Source: Chara braunii
Lineage: Eukaryota > Streptophyta > Charophyceae > Charales > Characeae
DNA: 64,000 nt
NCBI GenBank assembly: GCA_003427395.1
Contig: BFEA01000524.1
Span: 737,943-801,942, forward strand
Direction of reading: 5' to 3'
The notes under the pieces: generated by a model
The model's input: the letters and a program-made list of their open reading frames with translations, nothing else
Told to the model about the DNA's origin: nothing
Database searches by the model: none
Shown: piece by piece, positions 1 to 10,310 of the stretch
How positions within the stretch are numbered: the stretch's first letter is position 1
How the letters are laid out: each line of letters starts with the position of its first letter
Program-made: the position numbers and the translations under genes

Positions 1-1301
1 CGTCTTCCTATCCCTGAGGGTCGTTGGCAGTCCATTTCGATGGACTTTATCGGTCCTCTTCGACCTCCGACCCCCCGCGGTCATGATGCTATCCTGGTCG
101 TCGTCGACCGCTTCACGAAGCGTGCACGCTTTGTTCCGTGCCGCTATGCCATCAGTGCACGTGAGGTCGCCGACATCGTATTTGACCGAGTCGTGCGTGA
201 CCACGGCTTACCTCTGAGCATCATATCTGACCGTGACCNGCGCTTTACCAGCCGATTCTGGCGACGGCTCCGCGAGGTGTACGGCACTCAGCTCCGCTTC
301 TCCTCGTCTTACCATCCTCAGACTGATGGTCAGACCGAGATCACGAACAGGACTCTCGGAGATATTTTCCGAAAGATTGTTCGTGACGACCAGCAGTGGG
401 ACCTCCATCTTGCCCATGCGGAGATAGCCAACAACCACGCCGTTTCGCCAGCCACGGGGATGTCGCCTTACTATTGCGACCTCGGCTATCACCCTCGTGT
501 TCCCGCGGACTTTCTTCGACCGTCACAGATGCACCCCGACACAAGTTGTCCCGCGCTGGATGATTGGGTTGCACACATGACGTCGATCATGAAGACCGCA
601 CATGAGCACATAGCCGCTTCCCAGACTCGCATGGCAGCACGCGCGAACCGATCGAGGATGGACCATCCATTCAAAGTCGGTGATGATGTGCTTATCGACG
701 CCCTCTACTTACAGCTCGAAGCGGACATGCTTCGCAAGTTTCGGTGTCGCTTCTTTGGCCCATGCCGCATCTCCAGGCCATCGGTTCTGATACGGCATCT
801 AGCCCGGTCAGCTTTCGTGTGAAGCTGCCCGACTACCTACGCCAGGCTCGTGTGAATGATGTCTACCACGTCTCGTTACTGCGTCCTTACCGCAGACCGT
901 CTGAGCGTTTCACTGAACGACCATACGAGCGTCGTTCACCCCTCATGGTGGACGGCCACGAGGAGTTTCTCGTTTCAGACATCATTGGTCGCCGAGTCAC
1001 CGACGACAACCCTCCCCACGTCGAGTGTCTCGTACGTTGGAAAGGTTACCCTGATGAGGAGGCTACCTGGGAGCCCCTCGAGCACTTGCAGCACGCTCGC
1101 ATGCTGGTGTGTGCCTATGACCGTGCTCATCGTGCTGGGTTCACTGCTCCTCCTCAGCCCACTGACCCTCCTCCTTCTCCCCCGGTTGAGGAGACCGCTG
1201 AAGTCGAGCCTGCTCCATCTGAGGCAGACCTTCAGCAGCAGCCGGATGCTTCTGAGCGTCCACAACGCACTCGTCGTCGTCCTGCTCGATACGACGATTG
1301 A
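1..1301 (+). pseudogene. Ty3/gypsy chromovirus pol, 3' part: integrase core and chromodomain, frameshifted
   Basis: The reading frame is already open at base 1, so the protein starts before the window. In the first frame (to 822) the integrase catalytic core is clear. Counting codons from base 1, acidic residues lie at D15 (in MDFIGPL), D77 (in ISDRD) and E113 (in GQTEITNR). The D77 to E113 gap is 35 residues, the classic D,D-35-E spacing of retroviral-type integrases. After the GPCRIS segment, near 775-785, the homologous protein continues in another frame (open 744-1301). That frame carries the usual NDVYHVSLLRPY tail and then a chromodomain at about 972-1130, with conserved VRWKGYPDEEATWEP. 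This order (integrase, then chromodomain) defines chromoviruses, whose chromodomain guides insertion to marked chromatin. The frameshift makes the copy probably inactive, or reflects a sequencing error. One base (239) is N, next to the second catalytic Asp. Gag, protease and RT lie outside the window. Confidence 0.93.
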
Positions 1302-2448
1302 CTCTAACTTACCTTCCCACGTCCTTGACTTCCCAGTACTCCATCCACTCCAGTTTTGCTACTTTAGCTCGTCGACGTTACGACTCTTCCTCGACGGCAT
1401 TCCGGACTTCTCATCGTGGACGTCATCGGCAGCTTCATGGACTTTATCACGATCAGCTCTGCCTACTTCAGACGTCGCCACTCTCTTACCACTCTACCCT
1501 GTACAGTACCCTGCTTGTGTCGCATGATGGTCTCCCTTTAGCCGGGTTCCTCTGAGTTGGGCTCTCCCTTGGTATGCCCATAGGCATCGGGACCATAGCG
1601 TTGCCCTGGCTTCCCATCTTACGGATCTAGCTCCGACTTCCCCACCTTAGGGGTCATCTGCATGATTCCCTTACCCATCACCTTCCTACCCTCTGTCGGC
1701 CCTCACGCCCTAGTTAGGCAGCCCTGCATGCTTCATCTAGGTGCGCCCAGTATACCAGGCTCCCTTGTTCCCGTGCATGGTCGACCCTCCATAGTGGTCA
1801 CCCCTTAGCCGAGCTTTACCCGCCCTGATGGTCTATCTGTTAGGGTCATTGGTTCTGTTCGCTCCCAGTTCCCTACCCTCATTGAGCGTGATGACATGTG
1901 TCTCCCTGTTATCTATGTGTGGATGCCCTTAGGAGTTTTCGACCCCTAGGCTGCATTCGCCACCCTCAGAGACCATCCCACCCTTTGGTTTGCGACACAC
2001 TTCTCATGTGACATATGGTTGTCTTGTTGATTGCTTTGATGCTCTCAGACTGAGGCTACTGCGTCCGACATTTCTAGGATTTAGTTGTTCTGCTTTTGCT
2101 GTTCTTAGGACTTATACACTAGTCAGTTGTTACCAGACTGAGGCTAGTGCCTCCAACATTCTAGGATCTAGTTGTCACTACGTTCTGCTTTCCTAGGACA
2201 TGTAAGCTAGTTAGTTGATTTTGCTTTCCTAGGACATGTATGTTAGTTAGTTGCTTCTACTTTCACTTAGGCTGTTAGCTGTAACATTGCTGTTTTGTGA
2301 CATTTTATATCCTAGGTTGCATCGCATGGACTCAGCACGGAGCTTGCTCCGCATCCTAGACTACTCAGGTTTTCTTTTCTNTGGTNGAGTTCCNCTTCTN
2401 GGNGNAAGCATGTTTGTATCTAGGCGATCCATCACAGGCCGAGGATCG
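1302..2448 (+). other. Chromovirus 3' non-coding region between pol and LTR
   Basis: About 1.15 kb without a convincing ORF separates the chromodomain stop from the LTR. It is long for a chromovirus 3' region. It holds two local direct repeats. One is a roughly 42-bp block beginning CAGACTGAGGCTA at about 2047 and again at 2133. The other is a 30-bp block containing TCCTAGGACATGTA at about 2187 and 2223. Several single Ns fall at 2382-2405, just upstream of the LTR, where the polypurine tract should be. Confidence 0.6.
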
Positions 2449-2754
2449 TGTAGCGGACCTCGGGTTGGCCTGTGAGACCAGCCCCTTGGCCTGTTCTCAC
2501 AGGCCTATGTTTTATTCGGGGTAGGTCAGTCCAGGCCGGTACCTCTCTCGGTACCAGCCAGTCCAGTCTAGTCCTGTCAGTCCGCTGGGGTATACCCCAG
2601 TCATTGTCTGTTTTCAGGCATTCTTCACTTGCACATTTGGAGTACGTGCGTTGGAGTCTTGCGTGGGCAGCTGCGTTGTGCCATCTCGCTCCCCCCTTCT
2701 TCCTCCATCCATCTCTGTCACTAGCGGAGCACCACACCTGGTGGGTCCGCTACA
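2449..2754 (+). mobile_element. 3' LTR of the chromovirus
   Basis: A 306-bp segment starts TGTAGCGGACC and ends GGTCCGCTACA, a perfect 11-bp terminal inverted repeat with the TG...CA ends typical of LTRs. It lies downstream of, and in the same orientation as, the integrase/chromodomain frames, as expected for the 3' LTR. Internally it has a 16-bp palindrome, CTGGGGTATACCCCAG, at about 2585 and a GGTACC pair at about 2539. The 5 bases after it (2755-2759) would be the target-site copy, but the 5' LTR is outside the window, so this cannot be confirmed. Confidence 0.8.
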
Positions 2755-3592
2755 CTAGTGGATAGGTTATCCTATTTTTTTTTATTTTTATTTTATTTAT
2801 TTTATTATCTTTAAAATTTAGTTTCCTTCTGTTATTATTCCTCTTTTTTTTACCGTAGTTATTTTGTTTTGATGAATCTGTCGCGAGATCCGCGACAGAT
2901 GCATTAAAAAGTGCCCCGATAACCAACGTATCCCGGCCTCGAAGTCGTGAGGCTCGCTCGATTTGGCCCAGAGCTCAGGCGAAGAGCGAGATAAAGCGGA
3001 TCGCGAGGGAGAGAGGGGGAACTCGCAACCTCGGTGTCCAGGCGGGGGGAAAGCTCCGAACAGAGCGACGAGGAGAAAGGTTGCGAGACGAGAGGAAACA
3101 GGCGCAGGGAAGAGAAGAAGAAGAAGAAGAAGAAGAAGAAGAAGAAGAAGAAGGGAGAAAGGAAAGGAGGAGCCGTGAGAAAGGGAGATGGGTGCCGATG
3201 AGCCAATGCGCCAAGGAGGAAGGTGGATGCCGGGACGGGAAGAGCATGAACGTGCGGGCAACACAGTGAGTGGAGGGTGATATAGTCAACGACGGGCCCG
3301 GGCATGGCAACAAAGGTAGTGCACGACAGCGAGGAGAAAGAGTGAACTCGGCCGTGCGAAAAACAGAAGTGTGGGAAAGAAGAAGAAGAAGGAGAAGAAG
3401 AAGGAGGAGGAGGAGAAAGAGATGGCTGGTCGGCAGGTAGAGTCGTGCAGACACTAGTAGAGACGGCCGCGCAGAAGGAAGGAGGTGCACTGGAAGGAAG
3501 AAGAAGAAAAAGAAAAAGAAAAAGAAGAAGAGGGAAAAGAGAACGAGGACTCACCGCGACAGGGGGGGAATAGACTGTTGTAATTATCGATC
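2755..3592. repeat. T-rich stretch and (GAA)n tract, no gene
   Basis: Just after the LTR is an A/T-rich run (about 2770-2860). From about 3114 to 3152 there is a pure GAA trinucleotide run, with further impure purine-rich GAA/GGA blocks near 3375-3420 and 3495-3540. Open frames here encode only poly-Glu, poly-Arg or poly-Leu/Ser and reflect the base composition. Confidence 0.75.
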
Positions 3593-3950
3593 TTGAACGA
3601 GGAAACACCTAGTAAGCGCGAGTTATCAACTCGTGCTGATTACGCCCCTGCCCTTTGTACATACCTCCGTCGCTCCTACCTATTGAATGGTCCGGTGAAG
3701 TGTCAGGATCGTGGTGATCTCGACGGTTTTCCGCTGGAGAATGCGACGCATCTACGGACTGCTGACGACGACGACGACGGCAACGATGGAGCAAGAAAGT
3801 GAGAACAAGTGAGTCTCGAGTCTCGTGGCTCACCCCGACATTGTCAACGACCAAAACGAGGGAAATAAATAAATAAATAAATAAGCAAATAAATCAAATA
3901 AAATAAATGAATCTAACGCTAGAAACTGGAGAGATACATGGACTACGTGT
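3593..3950. repeat. Non-coding stretch with (AAAT)n run
   Basis: No gene is seen. A short GAC repeat lies near 3760-3780 and an AAAT/AATA run at about 3862-3906. Confidence 0.5.
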
Positions 3951-4402
3951 GTGTATGTGTGTGTGTGTGTGTGTGTGTGAGTGTGTGTGTGAGAGAGGGA
4001 GAGAGAGCTAAGTCTCCACCTCATGGCTCGCGCGCGCCACTTGGATCGATAGAACGAGCAAAAAAAAGGTGACAGTGTATATTCTCACGTTTCAGTGGAA
4101 GATTCATTCCGTGTTTGCTCATCATATCGATGGAATGTGTGTGTGTGTGTGCGCACGTGTATGGGTGTGTGTCTGCGTGTGTGAGCGAGAGAGAAGAGAC
4201 GAAAAGTCTCCAACCTTGGCCGACGGCTAAGTCTCCAACCCGCGCCTCACCGCACGCTGCTAGGATCGATAGAATGAGCAAATCAAAAAGTGGCAGTGTA
4301 TATTTCACGTTTCAGCGGAAGATTCATTCCGTTTTTGCTCATCCTATCGATGGAATGTGTGTGTGTGTGTGTGCGCGAGTGTGTGCGCGAGTGTGTGTGT
4401 GT

Positions 4403-4433
<31 letters not shown>

Positions 4434-4440
4434 AGAGAAC
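3951..4440. repeat. GT microsatellites with a duplicated ~110-bp unit
   Basis: (GT)n runs occur at about 3951-3989, 4134-4152 and 4356-4432. Two related units, about 4042-4150 and 4263-4370, both begin GGATCGATAGAA and contain GGAAGATTCATTCCG followed by TTTGCTCATC and ATCGATGGAATG before the GT run. The GGAAGATTCATTCCG core recurs near 29606, so this is part of a dispersed family. Confidence 0.7.
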
Positions 4441-5764
4441 GAGTTACGTACCTGGGCCAGTGCGCGCTACACTGATGAATCCAACGGATCGATTGCCTGG
4501 GTCGAAAGCACCGAGCAATCTTCCTAAGGTTCATCGTGTCGGGAATAGATCGTTGTAAGTGTTGATCTTGAACGAGGGATGCCTAGTCCGTGAGTCATCA
4601 GCTTGCGCTGATGACGTCCCGACTCTTTGTACACCCCTCCGTCATTCCTGCAGATTGATTGGTCCGGAAAAGTGGCTGGATGGCGGTGATGTGGCGATTT
4701 GCCGTTGGGGGTGTTGTGAGAAGTTATGTGAACCTTATCATTTAGAGAAAGAAGAAGAATGAGAAGAAGGAGAAGGAGGAGGAGAGAAAGAAATGAGGGG
4801 AAGTGGAAGGATAGAAGGCGACGACGTCAACNAGAGGGAGAGAGAGAGATTCGTGACTTTGGGACTTAATAACATTGGGTTCAGACTCGACATTGGGATT
4901 GAGACATTGGACGAGGGACCTATACCGAAGACTTGGCGTTGACGGCATTCCTATATTCCCCCTCCTCTTTGTCTGATCCTTTTTTCTTCGTCTGATTGTC
5001 CTCCTCTTCGTCTGTATATGCGTAGGATTGTGCCAAGCTGTCCATTATGTGACTCTGGCACGTACTACTTCGTTTCTTCTTTGCGTTTTGCTTTCCTGGA
5101 AATCTTCCAAGATGCACACTGTTGTTATGGCTCTCGTGTCAATATAAAATAAAATAAACGAAATAAATAAATAAATAAATAAATAAAAATAAAATTGAAT
5201 GAATCTACAGCTAGAACATGGAAACATACACTACCACGTACTACACATGTATGCATATGTGTGTGTGTGTGTGAGAGAGAGAGGGAGAGGGAGACTTACC
5301 TATGACGCCAAAGCCCAACCACCATGGCAGGTGGGCATGGACTACAGTGAGGCGCAGGGGAGGTCTTCGGGTGTAACAGAGGACAAAAGTGGGTATATAG
5401 TCAGGGGGGGTAGGTGAATGATGATGATGATGATGATGTGAGGGCACTTACCTTGTAATGGCGATGGTCTGCGTGGGCGACATCTTCAAGTACTTCGGGT
5501 TGCCGCTGAAAGTGAATAGTTGCCTTGTCAATTCGTAGGCTGTAGCCTGTAGTAGCTGTGTAGGAGCAGGCTGGGCACTGAGCGCCAAGTGTGAGTGTGA
5601 AGGAACTGGACTCTTGTGCTGAGAGGAGAGAATATGCTCTCCTTGGACATTGGTATTCAGTGCTAAGAACCTCCAATGGTGTATTATAGGTATAATGTTG
5701 CTCTCTGGACAATGTGATGGTTTGATATGGAATTGTCATCTTGCTGTTGCTTATTTCCCTTGTA
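4441..5764. other. Non-coding stretch
   Basis: No convincing gene. It holds purine-rich GAA/GGA blocks (about 4745-4800), one N at 4832, an AAAT run at about 5155-5190, a short GT/GA run at about 5258-5300 and a (GAT)n run near 5419-5439. Confidence 0.5.
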
Positions 5765-5816
<52 letters not shown>

Positions 5817-5817
5817 T
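5765..5817. repeat. (ATT)n microsatellite
   Basis: An almost pure ATT trinucleotide run of about 50 bases. A similar run lies at 8356-8401, in comparable A/T-rich context. Confidence 0.9.
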
Positions 5818-6012
5818 ATTATTGTTTTATTAATTGCTATTATCATTACTTGAGGTACATGTGGCATACTGTGTTGGGAGCAAGGTTGTGAGTGATACGA
5901 GGGACATACCTGATGCTTGACGTGTTCGGCATTGGCCGATATCTGCTCCTACTTCGGAGGGTTGTCGACGTCATCATTAGCATTGTAGACATAGGCTAGA
6001 TAGGATCTGGCA

Positions 6013-6258
6013 CTTGCAGTCTGGGCGCTGAGCGTCAGATAGGAAGAGCGACATTGGTTCTTTGTTGATGATGGTGGGACTTCTTCAGCATGGTCAATTA
6101 TGAGCTCGTGCTATTTCTTATTTGGGTGAAACTAGCGTTACATTTCTGCTTTGGTTCGAGGCCAAGACTATCTTGCTTCATGTGCATGATGCTGCTTGTT
6201 TTCTGGGTTTCGCTATTGCTCATCTTCCCTGCTACAGTCCGACGAGGCAAGACACACA
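6013..6258. repeat. Direct repeat A, copy 1
   Basis: About 245 bp that recurs at 7419-7665, by eye at roughly 70 percent identity. Shared landmarks include TCTGGGCGC, CGACATTGGTTCTT, TTGATGATG, the block around TTCTGCTTTGGTTC, and TATTGCTCAT near the end. No gene is evident in either copy. Confidence 0.65.
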
Positions 6259-6500
6259 GACTACCGAGCACACAGACAGACTGGTTGGGCAGACAGATAG
6301 CAAACAAACAGACACGGACGGACAGACAAGTAAACAGATGGACTAACAGACGTGAACAGACTGACTGGTAGACATAGACAAGCGAGCGCAGTTAGTCAGA
6401 CAAGTGAACACAGTCAGTCAGACGACCCAACACAGTCGGACAAACGAACAAAACAGACGGGCAAACATGGTCAGACAAACGGACACAGAGACGGAAAGAG
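6259..6500. repeat. Irregular CAGACA-rich tract
   Basis: About 240 bases dominated by imperfect CAGACA/CAGACG and ACAAACA words. The frames opened by it are low-complexity and not genes. Confidence 0.7.
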
Positions 6501-7009
6501 AATCGCATACACACAAAGGATGAAACAGAGAGAAGGATACAGAGGAGAGAGAGATAGAAAGAAGGAGAACGCAAGATACGTACCTGGTCCACGAAGGAGG
6601 GCGGCTACGGTGTTGACGTCATGTACATAGATCTTTGAGTTCAAAGTCAGCACACATATGTGTAATCAGACTCGCTTTATTTTTCACTTACATGCATGCG
6701 AACAGATGGTGAGTAGACTGGCGTTGGGCGCCCACACCAAGCTCAGAGATATGGATGCAAAAACACAGTTCAAATACGAGCTCGTTTCAACTGGCTATGG
6801 GGCAACGACACAGATACATCCCACTCCCGAACTGTTTCCCTCGCAGTTCACATGCAAACACTCTTACTCTGGATCACCTTGAATACACACACACACACAC
6901 AGACTCACAGTCACTCTGCACTCTACTGCTATAGCGGCGATGGGCGCCGTCTCTAACCTCTACTAACTTATACTAACTCCGCCTGCCCAGTTCGTCTCGG
7001 ACGTACTGC
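6501..7009. other. Non-coding stretch with a short GT/CA run
   Basis: No gene is seen. A short (CA)n run is present at about 6883-6900. The words GCGGCTACGGTGTTGAC at about 6600 and again at about 7322 show another copy of the local repeat family. Confidence 0.45.
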
Positions 7010-7215
7010 AGACCACCTCGCACAAGCCGCTTGAGCAGCGCTTCCGCATGGCTTATGCAACAACTGAATGAATGGCTGAGTGCTACATCTTTATTTATAC
7101 TTCTGTTGGCGCTGGTCTGCCTTCCTTCCTTCGGGCCCTGGGTGCACACAGACCCACACAGTACTTGCTGACTGTACAAAATGCGACTGGGACTGGTACC
7201 GCTAACTCTGCAAGG
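7010..7215. repeat. Direct repeat B, copy 1
   Basis: About 205 bp with a second copy at 7800-8010. Both begin GACCACCTC and share GCTTCCGCATGGCTTA, TTTATACTTCT and a GTACC-containing tail. Together with repeat A (copies at 6013 and 7419) the order is A-B-A-B, so a segment of about 1 kb appears to have been duplicated and then diverged. Confidence 0.65.
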
Positions 7216-7418
7216 TAAGACTCACCACTTGGCCACTTACCTTTGACTGAGACGCAGATCTCTCCGAAGGGCCAGCTTCCAGAGCTTCCGGAATGTCGTG
7301 GGTTTGGCCTTTCGGAACTATAGCGGCTACGGTGTTGACGGTCATGTGCGTTGGTCTTCGAGAGTTGAGGTGAGCCTGTCGAGCGAACACAGTTGTAGGT
7401 AGGAAAGTCAGGTAGAGT

Positions 7419-7665
7419 AGTCTGGGCGCCGAGCGCCAGGTAGAAGATTCGACATTGGTTCTTCGTTGATGATGATGAGACTATTCCAGCAATGTTGCTT
7501 ATGAGCTTATGTTGTCTTCTTATTTGAGTGAAACTTGTATTGCAATTCTGCTTTTGGTTCAAGATCAAGACTATTTGATTTCATGTGTATGTTGCTGTTT
7601 GGTTTCTGGGATTCACTATTGCTCATTTTCCTTGCAACAGTCCGTGAATACAAAACACGCAGACA
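7419..7665. repeat. Direct repeat A, copy 2
   Basis: Second copy of the 6013-6258 repeat in the same orientation. It ends at a GACAG-rich stretch much like the CAGACA tract that follows copy 1. Confidence 0.65.
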
Positions 7666-7799
7666 GCTGAACACAAAGACAGCCAGACAGACGGACATAC
7701 ACTTTGTCTGTGACAACGACTTGAAGGCTATGGCCGCCGGTGTCTTCCCCTTGGCCAGCTACGACCGACTATCTCCCTCAATGGCCCACTTCGACATCA

Positions 7800-8010
7800 G
7801 ACCACCTCACACAAGAGGTTGTAGCAACGCTTCCGCATGGCTTACACAACGAATGAACGAATGGTTGGGCGCTGCATCTTGATTTATACTTCTTTTGGTC
7901 GCTAGTCTTCTCCTCTCCGCCGGGTCCTTGGAGCACACAATCCCACATTGTACCTGTTGACTCGACAACGTGCGACCGGGACAGGGTACCATTGACCGGA
8001 CTATATAGGA
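7800..8010. repeat. Direct repeat B, copy 2
   Basis: Second copy of the 7010-7215 repeat, same orientation. Confidence 0.65.
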
Positions 8011-8350
8011 CTGCCCATTTGTCCACTTGCCTACGGACTGCATCCTAGGACTCACGAGGGGTATGTCCCTGATCTTAAGGAAGACCGTGTACCTAACCCA
8101 TCGGTACTGCAGCAACTACGACCTTAACCTTTCGGACTACCTACAGTTACGACCACTAGGGCAGCCTTGACCCCTACACGACAGGTACACAGTTCAACAC
8201 CTAACTCCTACGCGGACCTACAACAACTGCAAAAGACACCTACGGTGCAGGTCATGGGATCAAACCTGCGAGGTACTATAGACATGTAATTGGGGTCTAG
8301 GGATCGAGCCCGGGGATCTGCATCAACTACTGCAAATGGTGAAATTTGTT

Positions 8351-8355
<5 letters not shown>
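8011..8355. other. Non-coding stretch with two tRNA T-arm-like words
   Basis: No gene. On the minus strand, words like a Pol III B box lie at about 8260-8275 (AGGTTTGATCCCA) and 8298-8312 (GGGCTCGATCCC). They are degenerate and no A box was found, so old SINE remains are possible but unproven. Confidence 0.3.
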
Positions 8356-8400
<45 letters not shown>

Positions 8401-8401
8401 T
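8356..8401. repeat. (ATT)n microsatellite
   Basis: An uninterrupted ATT run of about 45 bases. Confidence 0.9.
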
Positions 8402-8639
8402 CTGCAATTTGACTCGCTTCCTTCTCACTTACATGCATGCGGACAGACTTCACTCCCTGCGATGATGATGATGAATACTTGATCTGTATTGCAACATTGA
8501 TTGGTCTTATCATTGATATTTTAGCCTTCCGCTGCGCTACCCTGTACTATATAGAAAGGTCGGTTCTTGTTCTGGTCTGCACCATTACGGTATGTGACAT
8601 GCGCCATGTCACACAGATACGCAGTGACGCATACGTGGT

Positions 8640-8900
8640 GGCAGTCACAATGTGACATATACACAGGGTCACAACACACACAGACTTAGTGTCACATGTG
8701 TCGTGACACTGATACACAGTGACACACAGACTTAGTGTCACATATGCTGTGACAGCGATACATAGGGACACACGCACAGACTTAGTGTCACATATATTGT
8801 GACGCAGATATGCAGTCACACAGTCTCATATAGACAGTGCGTGGTGATGCATAATGCACAATGACACACGCGAACACTATGACAGTTACACAAACATAAT
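8640..8900. repeat. Short tandem repeat of ~48 bp with GTGTCAC hairpins
   Basis: The word CAGACTTAGTGTCACAT occurs at 8681, 8727 and 8777, a period of 46-50 bp. Each copy is followed by a GTGAC word able to pair with the preceding GTCAC. Degenerate GTGACAC/TGTCACA words continue to about 8900. It is non-coding and abuts the larger hairpin array that follows. Confidence 0.7.
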
Positions 8901-8940
8901 AAACACAGTGACACTAAGACACAAGGGTTCGTCTAAGGGG

Positions 8941-10310
8941 AGGTAAACTGATAGGGTGGTAAGAGGAGCGAGACTCTTAGAAGCCTTCCTTACCATCATA
9001 CTAACAACTTATCTCTGTAGTAATTAATAGGTTAGGGTGGTAAGAGGAGCGAGGCTCCTAGAAGCCTGTCTTACCACCATACTAACAGTTTATCTCTGTA
9101 GTAATTAATAGCCTAGGGTGGTAAGAGGAGCGAGGCTCCTAGAAGTCTGCCTTACCACCATACTAACACCTTATCTCTGTAGTAATTAATAGGTTAGGGT
9201 AGTAAGAGGAGCGAGGCTCCTAGAAGCCTGCCTTACCACCATACTAACAGCTTATCTCTGTAGTAATTAATAGGCTAGGGTGGTAAGAGGAGCGAGNNNN
9301 NNNNNNNNNNNNNNNNNNNNNNNNNNNNNNNNNNNNNNNNNNNNNNNNNNNNNNNNNNNNNNNNNNNNNNNNNNNNNNNNNNNNNNNNNNNNNNNNNNNN
9401 NNNNNNNNNNNNNNNNNNNNNNNNNNNNNNNNNNNNNNNNNTAAGAGGAGCGAGGCTCCTAGAAGCCTGCCTTACCACCAAACTAACCATTTATGTCTGT
9501 AGTAATTAATAGGCTAGGGTGGTAAGAGGAGCGAGGCTCTAAGAAGCCTACCTCATCGCCATATCTATATATATACTAGGTGATCGAGAGAAGCGAGGCT
9601 CTAAGAAGCCTGCCTCATCGCCATATCTATATGTATACTAGGCGATCGAGAGGAGCGAGGCTCTAAGAAGCCTGCCTCATCGCCATATCTATATGTATAC
9701 TAGGCGATCGAGAGGAGCGAGGCTCTAGGAAGCCTGCCTCATCGCCATATCTATATATGTACTAGGCGATCGAGAGAACCGAGGCTCTAAGAAGCCTGCC
9801 TCACCGTCGTACTAGCTTATATACTAGGTGGTAAGAGGAGCGAGGCTTCGTGAAGCCTGCCTTACCACCGTACTATTATATACTAGGCGATAAGAGGAGC
9901 GAGACTTTAAGAAGTCTGCCTTATCGTCATATTAACTTATTTATATACTAGGCGATAAGAGGAGCGAGACTCTAAGAAGCCTGCCTTATCGTCATATTAA
10001 CTTATATATATACTAGGCGATAAGAGGAGGGAGGCTCTAAGAAGTCTGCCTTATCGCCATATTAACAATATATACTAGGCGATAAGAGGAGCGAGGCTCT
10101 AAGAAGTATGCCTTATTGCCATATTAACACATATACTAGGTGGTAAGAGGAGCGAGGCTCCGGGAAGCCTGCCTTACCACCGTAATAATATATATTCTAG
10201 GCGATAAGAGAAGAGAGGCTCTAAGAAGCCTGCCTTATCGCCATATTAACAATATATACTAGGTGATAAGAGGAGCGAGACTCTAAGAAGCCTGCCTTAT
10301 CACCATCCGA
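8941..10310. repeat. Tandem array of ~20 hairpin units with compensated stem changes
   Basis: About 20 head-to-tail units, one or two of them hidden by the N gap. The left part (8955-9525) has a strict 81-bp period, with left arms at 8955, 9036, 9117, 9198 and 9279. The right part (9579-10304) has units of about 58-65 bp with a shorter AT-rich linker ending ACTAGG. Each unit is an outer 9-bp inverted repeat around AGGAGCG, an inner AGGCT...AGCCT stem and a GC dinucleotide. Outer arms differ between units but stay paired: GGTGGTAAG with CTTACCACC (9036, 9117, 9827, 10139), GGCGATAAG with CTTATCGCC (10016, 10200), GGTGATAAG with CTTATCACC (10262), and GGCGATCGAG with CTCATCGCC (9641, 9703). The inner stem also changes to AGACT with AGTCT at about 9902-9916. 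Some units keep G.T wobble pairs (9886, 10078) and the junction unit at 9518 is unpaired. It is non-coding and not a CRISPR. Confidence 0.9.
9297..9441. other. Assembly gap (145 N) inside the hairpin array
   Basis: A run of 145 Ns interrupts the 81-bp-period part of the array. The array resumes in nearly the same phase (off by about 4 bp), so the gap hides between one and two units if its size is right. Confidence 0.97.

Noticed and set aside
3081-3269. Open frames rich in Glu, Arg or Ser/Leu over the GAA tract on both strands
   Set aside because: They are produced by the (GAA)n repeat and its complement; no non-repetitive coding sequence or domain.
8941-10310. CRISPR array reading of the hairpin repeats
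   Set aside because: The spacers (linkers) are themselves repetitive and A/T-rich, the genome is eukaryotic and there are no cas genes; the hairpin is too long and variable for a CRISPR repeat.
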